Below, one piece after another: positions 58,084-64,000 of a stretch of DNA of 64,000 nucleotides (position 1 is its first letter; each line of letters starts with the position of its first letter). Origin of the DNA: Pezizomycotina sp. ARF18 (taxonomy: Eukaryota > Ascomycota). A program made the translations under genes and the position numbers. A model generated the notes under the pieces. That model was not told the DNA's origin. It saw only the letters and a program-made list of their open reading frames with translations, and did not search any database. Where the stretch lies: positions 39,314-103,313 of the forward strand of contig AZLU01000146.1 in assembly GCA_002224055.1 (NCBI GenBank). The letters run 5' to 3'.

Positions 58084-58395
58084 TGCTAGCTATTAGGTAT
58101 ACTAAAGAGGTATAATAAATCTATAGGTATTAAGGTAATACTTATATAGCTAAGGAATAAGGAACTTTAGCTAGAGATATTAAGATCTTAGCTATAGATA
58201 TTAAAGAGATTACGATAATAAGGTTCTACGAGCCGTCGAGGTAGACTATATATATTATATTAAGATTATAGTATTATCAGTTTATTATATATAGCATCGT
58301 GTATTCCCTTAGTTAGTCTAGTTAGTTCTATAGTCAATCTATAAGTTCGATCCATCCTACATTATTAGATATCATACCATACATCTGCGCCAGCA
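58084..58395 (+). repeat. 3' LTR of the copia element
   Basis: The same 312-base length as the 5' copy. Its first part is RIP-mutated while the last 120-130 bases keep CA and TG. A purine tract (GATAAGGGAAG, 58073-58083) precedes it. Flanking bases are GAAAA before the 5' LTR and GAAAC after this one, a near match to a 5-base target duplication. Confidence 0.88.
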
Positions 58396-60859
58396 GAAAC
58401 AAGAGCGTAAAAGGCGCATGCGTTTGTTCCAAATAGAATCACACTAAGCCGATCAATCTCCATAAACCTCGTCCTTTCGGTATCGCTCGCCTAGGGATAT
58501 ATCTTTGCCAATTTCGCTACCAGGAACCTTTGACGTCATAAGAAATAGCCAATCTCTACAGCTACCTCGATCGCAATGATAGGGAGCAACATTTGGCTCG
58601 AAATATATATCCAGATACGGCGCTTGCACTTCTTCGGATCTTGAACCCGACTCGGACATAGATGTGGGAAGTCTCCCCTCCGCTATGTGCTTGCTGAAAG
58701 ACATAGACGGACAACTCACTACTACACCGTCAGCGATCTTCATACAGCCGAAAACGCCTCTAAGCATGCTTTACAACCCCAACCAAGATTGCTACGACAG
58801 TTTGAGAGAGCATATTCGCCTTCCCTTCGACCATAGGCCGTCCTAGCTCTACAATCTACAATCTCACTTCAATAGAGTTTTTCCAAAAAAATGTTCCGAA
58901 TCCTATATGCCAAGCAACTGATGCATGCCTTGCGCTCACGACTATTGCTCATCTGTTGTAGTGCCACGACATAATTCCAGAGTTCCATGTATCGAGGCAT
59001 TGTCTGCCACGGCAATCGCTAGTGAAGGCATATCATAACATAGACTATATAGTATGGTCTGGAACGTCAGTGCTGCCTGTTGATACCCCATAACGCTGTA
59101 GCGCAACTTAAAGTACGTCAAGCACGCAAGCATCTCGAAAGCATCTTCATTTCTTCAAAGTTCGTCTCTGAAATGGTACCTGCAATTAATCGCCCAACTC
59201 GAGTCACAGATTGGAATTCCGATCATGTACAAATATTGTCGTGGTTTCTTAGTGGCGAGGGAAAACGATAAAGAGATACGATAACACTATCACAAAGCAT
59301 TGGCAAAATTCCTATTTTCCGGTTCGATAATGTATTGAAGTAAACGCAAGACTTAGAATAAAAGACATCAAAGGTACCTCGGAAGAGAGTGTGTTACCTT
59401 TAGAGAGATTTTTATGTTACATACGTAGAAATCGTAGACTAATTCGATAAAATTTATTGGATCTACGACTAGTGAAATACCAAGCCGTAGGCTATAACGC
59501 CTATAGACGACGGAGTCTATTGAGAGCTAGCAATTACGTTTGAGACTTCTCATAGGATAAAGCTAGCGTATATTGATTTTATAAGATTTATCACAAAATT
59601 ACTACTACATCCGGTCCTGAGTATGGGGCAGTAATATTTATAGCGAGAAGGGTTATTTCGGTTGGGTATTTGGGAGCAACCGAGATAGAACCTACTTATG
59701 TGTCCAGCTTCAAGTCACGATACCTCAAGTGAGCATTTAAGGGAAGTACCGCGGCATATCTTTAAAATTCTCTGCCTACAATTCGAGAACCCTTTGCCTC
59801 ATAAACTCGAAAGGGGAAAAAGCGAGTGAGTGCTGTAAGGAACAAGCAGGAGACAATCAAACATTCCCTATGCTTTGATACCCGTCCCATAGACAATTCA
59901 ATACCCTTGGTTATTGCTGTACCACCACATACAAGAACGAAATACGATAATGTGGCTTTGCAATTATTAATAATCCTGCACGCGCAGGTATTCAAAGCTA
60001 TAGCGATAATAAAATGAATTGCATCCGGAGTAGCTCTTTTGTCGTGATGTTTCGATACTGAAGCGGAACGTAGTAACTTCCACAACAATATTCCATACGT
60101 TGGTCCGCCCGTAGCACACCCAGGAGGTAAAATGATCTAAAGATGACTTCATTAACCATACCGCAAAAAGTCATGGTAGACTAGCGGTACAATTAATCGC
60201 ATGGTAGTCCTGGAACATCCAGCTAATATTTAGTTCTAGAACAAACTACTTCATAAATGTAGAAGTTATCTATCCATTTAATCCCGATCGTACGATATTA
60301 CAAATACGGAAACGGCTAGCCTTACCGAGAACGGTGTCCGTCAGATAATTCGTGATCAACAATGTTGTCGAACGACCCTGAAACTAACAAGCGCTCAATA
60401 TCGGCCGATCTACACTCCCAGCTATTACTTTCACAACGAGACTGCTCTCGCGATCACTCACATGAGACTATCGTGCGTGATGGAAATCGCTATACACTGC
60501 TACCAATGCAACTGCTATCTTGCAGATGATTTGGGGCTCTCTCTATAATTGACGGCTAATAATACAAAGACTATGGACTAAGATGGAGCTGTTTTCGAAA
60601 CCTGATAACTTGTTTCAAGATTATTCAAGCTGTGATCCCGATTGAGGTCTACGAAGATTCTATATACCCTAAGAAAACCCAAACAATTCAGGCCATATCT
60701 ACCCCTAACAAACAATTAGCCATAACGCCGAACTCAATCAGCTTATAAGTTCACCCCAGATAACTCCGCAAGGGTTCAGCTAGGTTGATGCGCATGAATA
60801 GAAGCAAACGCGACAAGCCCAACTCGTCTGCGGGTAGAAGGTCTATAGGACAACTCCCT

Positions 60860-61190
60860 CACTGACCGTCGCCAGTACGGCATCGATATAGCTTCTTCTG
60901 CAATGATAAAGATTATGTCGCTTCGTCTACACTGATAAGGATTATGTAGTTCCGTCTACATCGGTAGAGATTGCCAATCGAGACATTCTTTCCACGGTCA
61001 CAAACCATTATTTATTCCCACGCTTTCATAAAATAATCGTTCACGCACTCCGCCGCCAACGGTAGGATACGAAGATACAGGCTAAGCTCATAACTGCAGC
61101 GCATAAAATACTGCCTTTGGGGATACTAATCAAATACCACGATCACCCTCAACCCAATTATATCAAATGTATCTGCTACGACGAAGCGGA
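60860..61190 (+). repeat. Degenerate direct repeat, copy 1
   Basis: It shares CGTCGCCAGTACGRCATCGA, AATACGAAGATAC/GGATACGAAGATAC, AAACTCATAACTG/AGCTCATAACTG, then AAATACCA-GATC-CCCTCAA with the block at 62440-62720, in the same order and spacing. Differences include many C/T and G/A changes. The identity of the parent element is unknown. Confidence 0.6.
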
Positions 61191-62439
61191 TAATCCAGCT
61201 GAGCTAATTCATAGGATGTCAATTCGCGTGATACCCAAAATTTATGAAAGACTTATTTATGAAAGACTTCAGATATTAGAACTCGGTGTAAATCGCAGCA
61301 TCGCCTTTTGGCACGCGTTCCGTTGATACGAAGAGCCGGAGCGCCGGGAAATACAACATAAATCGCCGAAGCTATTTAAGCCTACAAACCGTATAGTCGA
61401 GGCGGTTCTATGAAGCAAGGATAGAAATCGCCAAAGCGCTCAAAATAAGACGTACGAAGGAACATAAATTCTCTTCGTAGGGCGTAGCTTCCCTTTCCTA
61501 GAAACCGATCGCAATAATAGCGCACTGCTTACCCTTCACGATATCGCCAACAATCTGGAACACCAAAGTTGAGAAACTCAACTTAACAGACATTATTCTC
61601 ATCGCAATAGAAAACACCTTGGATAGTTCACTCGTAGAGCCTCGCTGTTATTGTAAATTAGTGCAATGAGAACCACTCGGAGAGACTTATCATACGGTCA
61701 CAAATCATTTCTCCAAATTATCACTTATAGAGTAATCATCGCGCGAAATACCAGCTTTCGAGCTAGATATTACTAGCGACCCAGATAATACGCCGGCTTG
61801 GACCCCAAGTTCGATAACCCCGCAAGGATCGCTAGTAATTCATATTCGCTAAGCATCGCTAGCAGATCCATATCTGATGCTACAGTCTCGTCAGCGCACT
61901 TTACACACAAATCATGGGAATTTTCCCGCTATCGCTTTCTAACGCAAATGCCTTGTTCATTCGAGGCAAACCGCGAGAATTCCGTATACTGTATAACCAA
62001 GGTTATGACAGACCTAAACACGCAAGGCCCATCATCAGAATGAATATTGATTCTCTGAGAATGACTTAAGCCTTACACTAAACACGATCTCTCGCCAGAT
62101 TCTCACCCAGATATCTTCGAGTAATCATCAAGGCACATAGAATAAAGATCTGAACAAGCAACATATCAAAACCCAGCCTCATCACAACTATAAACGCTCT
62201 CATCTTCATAGATCCGCAAGCCATCATTTAATAAAAGCCAACAAAGGCTTCCCATGCCCAAAACATACCAAACGACTTACATTCATCAAACAGGCACTTA
62301 ATCCCAACGCCGAATGATGACTTATAGTACAATACGGAGGATTCTCACAAGACGCAAGCCAAGGTTAGAATATATCAAACAGGACCGAATTCGACAGGTC
62401 TAGCCGTCTGTCACCAGGAGTTTTATCGCATGATTTCTT

Positions 62440-62720
62440 GCTAGGTCCTCGTCGCCAGTACGACATCGACATAGGTGTGCTTACACCGATAAAGATTTTC
62501 ATCTGAGAGACTCGTCCCGTAATCATAACTTTCACTCCCTACGTTCTTTATGTAGCAATCACCCATCCACCTACATACACTATTAACCGTAAAAATACGA
62601 AGATACGACCCAAACTCATAACTGTAGACTACGGACGCCCGCGTTTGGGTACACTAGTTAAATACCAGGATCGCCCTCAAACTCGTCATATCGTTTGGAT
62701 ATATCGACAATAGCTACACG
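62440..62720 (+). repeat. Degenerate direct repeat, copy 2
   Basis: The partner of the block at 60860-61190 (direct orientation, about 1.6 kb apart). Similar fragments such as GATAACYCCGCAAGG also appear near 60760 and 61815, so the duplicated unit may be longer and much decayed. Confidence 0.6.
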
Positions 62721-64000
62721 TCCTCCTTCGTTATAACAAGATAACCCATCTTCCAACAAGCTCCACATGCCGCAAGTTCAGCAAGGCATAAATGTAGTAG
62801 TATTATATTATTCTAAACAAAGTATGTGTATTCAATTAGTATATGACTTAGCAGCCGTTGAATACCTTAGCTAAAGTAGATCAAAATATATATTCTTCCC
62901 TCCCAACAATTTATTAAATCGTTTAGTCATGTAGAATAGCAAATCTCAGAACCGCATTTCCCGCGACTCGACGCGATCGATCGAGGTGTGTGTCCGTGCA
63001 TATGCACGAAATATAAGCGCGCAATTACTTTGCTCGCGTCTTACACGTGGGAAAAAAACGGCAAACGAAACCGAAACGAAGGTGGCGGCTTATTGCCATT
63101 GGCAAAAAAAATCGTCATCGTGAAAAAAAAAAAAAAAAAATTTGAAAAAAAAAAACCAAATCTTGATCGAAGAAAGCAAAAAAGCCAGCAGTGCACGTCG
63201 GTGTATCGCGAAAAGCGGTCATATTTAATCTAGATTCTAGACCCCTCCCAGGATTCAAAACCCTCGCGTAGTAATATTATTCCAGGCTTCCCAGAGATAA
63301 GCCAATGGATAAACGAGAGACACGGCAGTTAGTCTTCTCCGCAAAAAACCCCGACGGGGTTCGAAAAGGGCCTCGCTTTTAGTGTATCGCGATCATCCAG
63401 TGAAGTGGCTCTCATTAACGCCGGAATTATAATTAAAAATGGTTTATCGCTATCCCCATTACGTACTCCATTCAGGAGAGCGTCAAATATCCCGTCCAAA
63501 AAAGGAGAGTTAAGATGTTGGATCTCGCTTGCCATAGGCAAAGATTTGACAGATTTGTCATTCTCGTAGCGAGCGAGCCGAAAGCTGTCAATTTCGTGAG
63601 ATAATTATGCATACCCATGGTCGCTGTATCATGAAAGGGTCCTTTTTCGAGCTTCCCTGTCGCGAAAGGCAGTTAACTGCAATACCCTTCCTCAGAAAAA
63701 GCTTTGCCAAAGGTATTGCAGAACGCCGATCGCAGAATACGGATACCAGCCCCAAATAAAAGTCCCTGGACCCGAACCAAAGCAGTCGTACGCAGTCGCG
63801 GACTGTACTTACCGAATATGAATATTCCGCAGGCCTTTTTTACCTTGTTGATTTGGGGGTTCAAGACAGTTGGACCCGCTCTTTTCCCCTTTTAAGCCTC
63901 CAAGTAAAATTTTAGATAATAGATGGAAATATAAAAAAAAGTGGTGTGCTCTTTTTGCCGTCCTTCGCAGTCCTTTATATGTTTGGATACCTCTTTTTCT

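Larger units (their letters stand above)
53510..58395 (+). mobile_element. Full-length Ty1/copia LTR retrotransposon, RIP-mutated
   Basis: Two 312-base LTRs bound 4262 bases of very AT-rich sequence full of stop codons. By eye TpA is extremely frequent and CpA/TpG almost absent, while CpG persists, which is the mark of RIP in ascomycetes. Coding traces on the plus strand include a reverse-transcriptase motif region (IYINNLLIAKS, about 57088-57120) where copia has YVDD. An RNase H region (DADxAG-like, then RSTTKYIVTFN, about 57595-57655) and IAIGEALREAFWILQ and ADMLTKPL near the 3' end (57730-58010) follow. RT before RNase H at the extreme 3' end suits either superfamily; the motif texts are those of copia. 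No intact frame survives. Confidence 0.88.
58396..64000. other. Gene-poor region with degenerate duplication
   Basis: Only short open frames were found (58453-58767 minus, 104 codons; 59762-60088 minus, 108 codons). None has a domain I recognise. Two related blocks lie at about 60860-61190 and 62440-62720. The sequence near 62940-63240 is A-rich with a long A run, and the last 700 bases have small open frames on both strands (63329-63541 and 63673-63864 minus; 63704-63895 plus) that I could not place. Confidence 0.45.

Noticed and set aside
62988-63233. Lys-rich 81-codon open frame
   Set aside because: It is a translation of A-rich sequence and A homopolymers.
1-64000. CRISPR arrays, bacterial operons or ribosome binding sites
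   Set aside because: No regularly spaced repeats with unique spacers exist, and gene structure is eukaryotic with introns.

Overview
The window reads as nuclear DNA of a filamentous ascomycete (Pezizomycotina). The grounds are short GT..CTAAC/CTAAT..AG introns (for example 3732-3826 and 37802-37861), fungal protein families (an SFH5-like Sec14 protein, a DAL5/TNA1-type MFS permease, a KRE9/KNH-type surface protein, a fungal rhodopsin-like membrane protein, zf-3CxxC proteins, many F-box and ankyrin proteins), and a Ty1/copia element mutated in the pattern of repeat-induced point mutation (RIP). No bacterial-style operons, rRNA or tRNA genes were found.

Layout. 1-4.6 kb: a membrane-anchored aspartic-peptidase-like protein and an SFH5-like phosphatidylinositol transfer protein. 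5.3-7.4 kb: two related F-box genes. 7.9-9.7 kb: an MFS permease on the minus strand. 12.5-13.2 kb: remains of a rhodopsin-like integral membrane protein. 13.4-17.1 kb: two ankyrin loci. 17.4-20.5 kb: two more F-box genes of the first family. 20.9-23.4 kb: a large F-box/zinc protein. 23.7-24.7 kb: a KRE9-like surface protein. 25.7-28.1 kb: three tandem copies of a Cys-rich family I do not recognise. 29.3-30.0 kb: an unknown gene. 30.6-34.7 kb: three tandem 3CxxC zinc-finger genes. 35.7-36.8 kb: two F-box genes tail to tail. 37.6-38.4 kb: an intact two-exon gene of unknown function. 39.2-42.5 kb: a large Gln/Gly-rich protein. 42.9-47.6 kb: six tandem small F-box/zinc-ribbon genes. 48.3-48.6 kb: a solo LTR. 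49.6-51.0 kb: an ankyrin gene. 53.5-58.4 kb: a complete RIP-mutated copia element. 58.4-64 kb: gene-poor DNA with a degenerate duplication.

The window has the character of a fast-evolving accessory region. It carries about a dozen F-box loci in three families and separate tandem arrays of three Cys-cluster families. F-box proteins are substrate adaptors of SCF ubiquitin ligases, so the region looks like a nursery of adaptor-like and zinc-binding proteins rather than a metabolic cluster.

Almost every recognisable gene is broken by small frameshifts while amino-acid conservation continues in the next frame. A Gly-Tyr-Gln repeat at 40.59-40.68 kb shows G-run lengths of 4 or 5 that account for its frame changes. 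This points either to indel errors of a long-read assembly or to wholesale recent decay. At least two apparent C-to-T nonsense changes (18177-18179 and 50319-50321) argue that some loci are real pseudogenes. Gene limits given here follow conserved protein segments across frames and are approximate where frames change.
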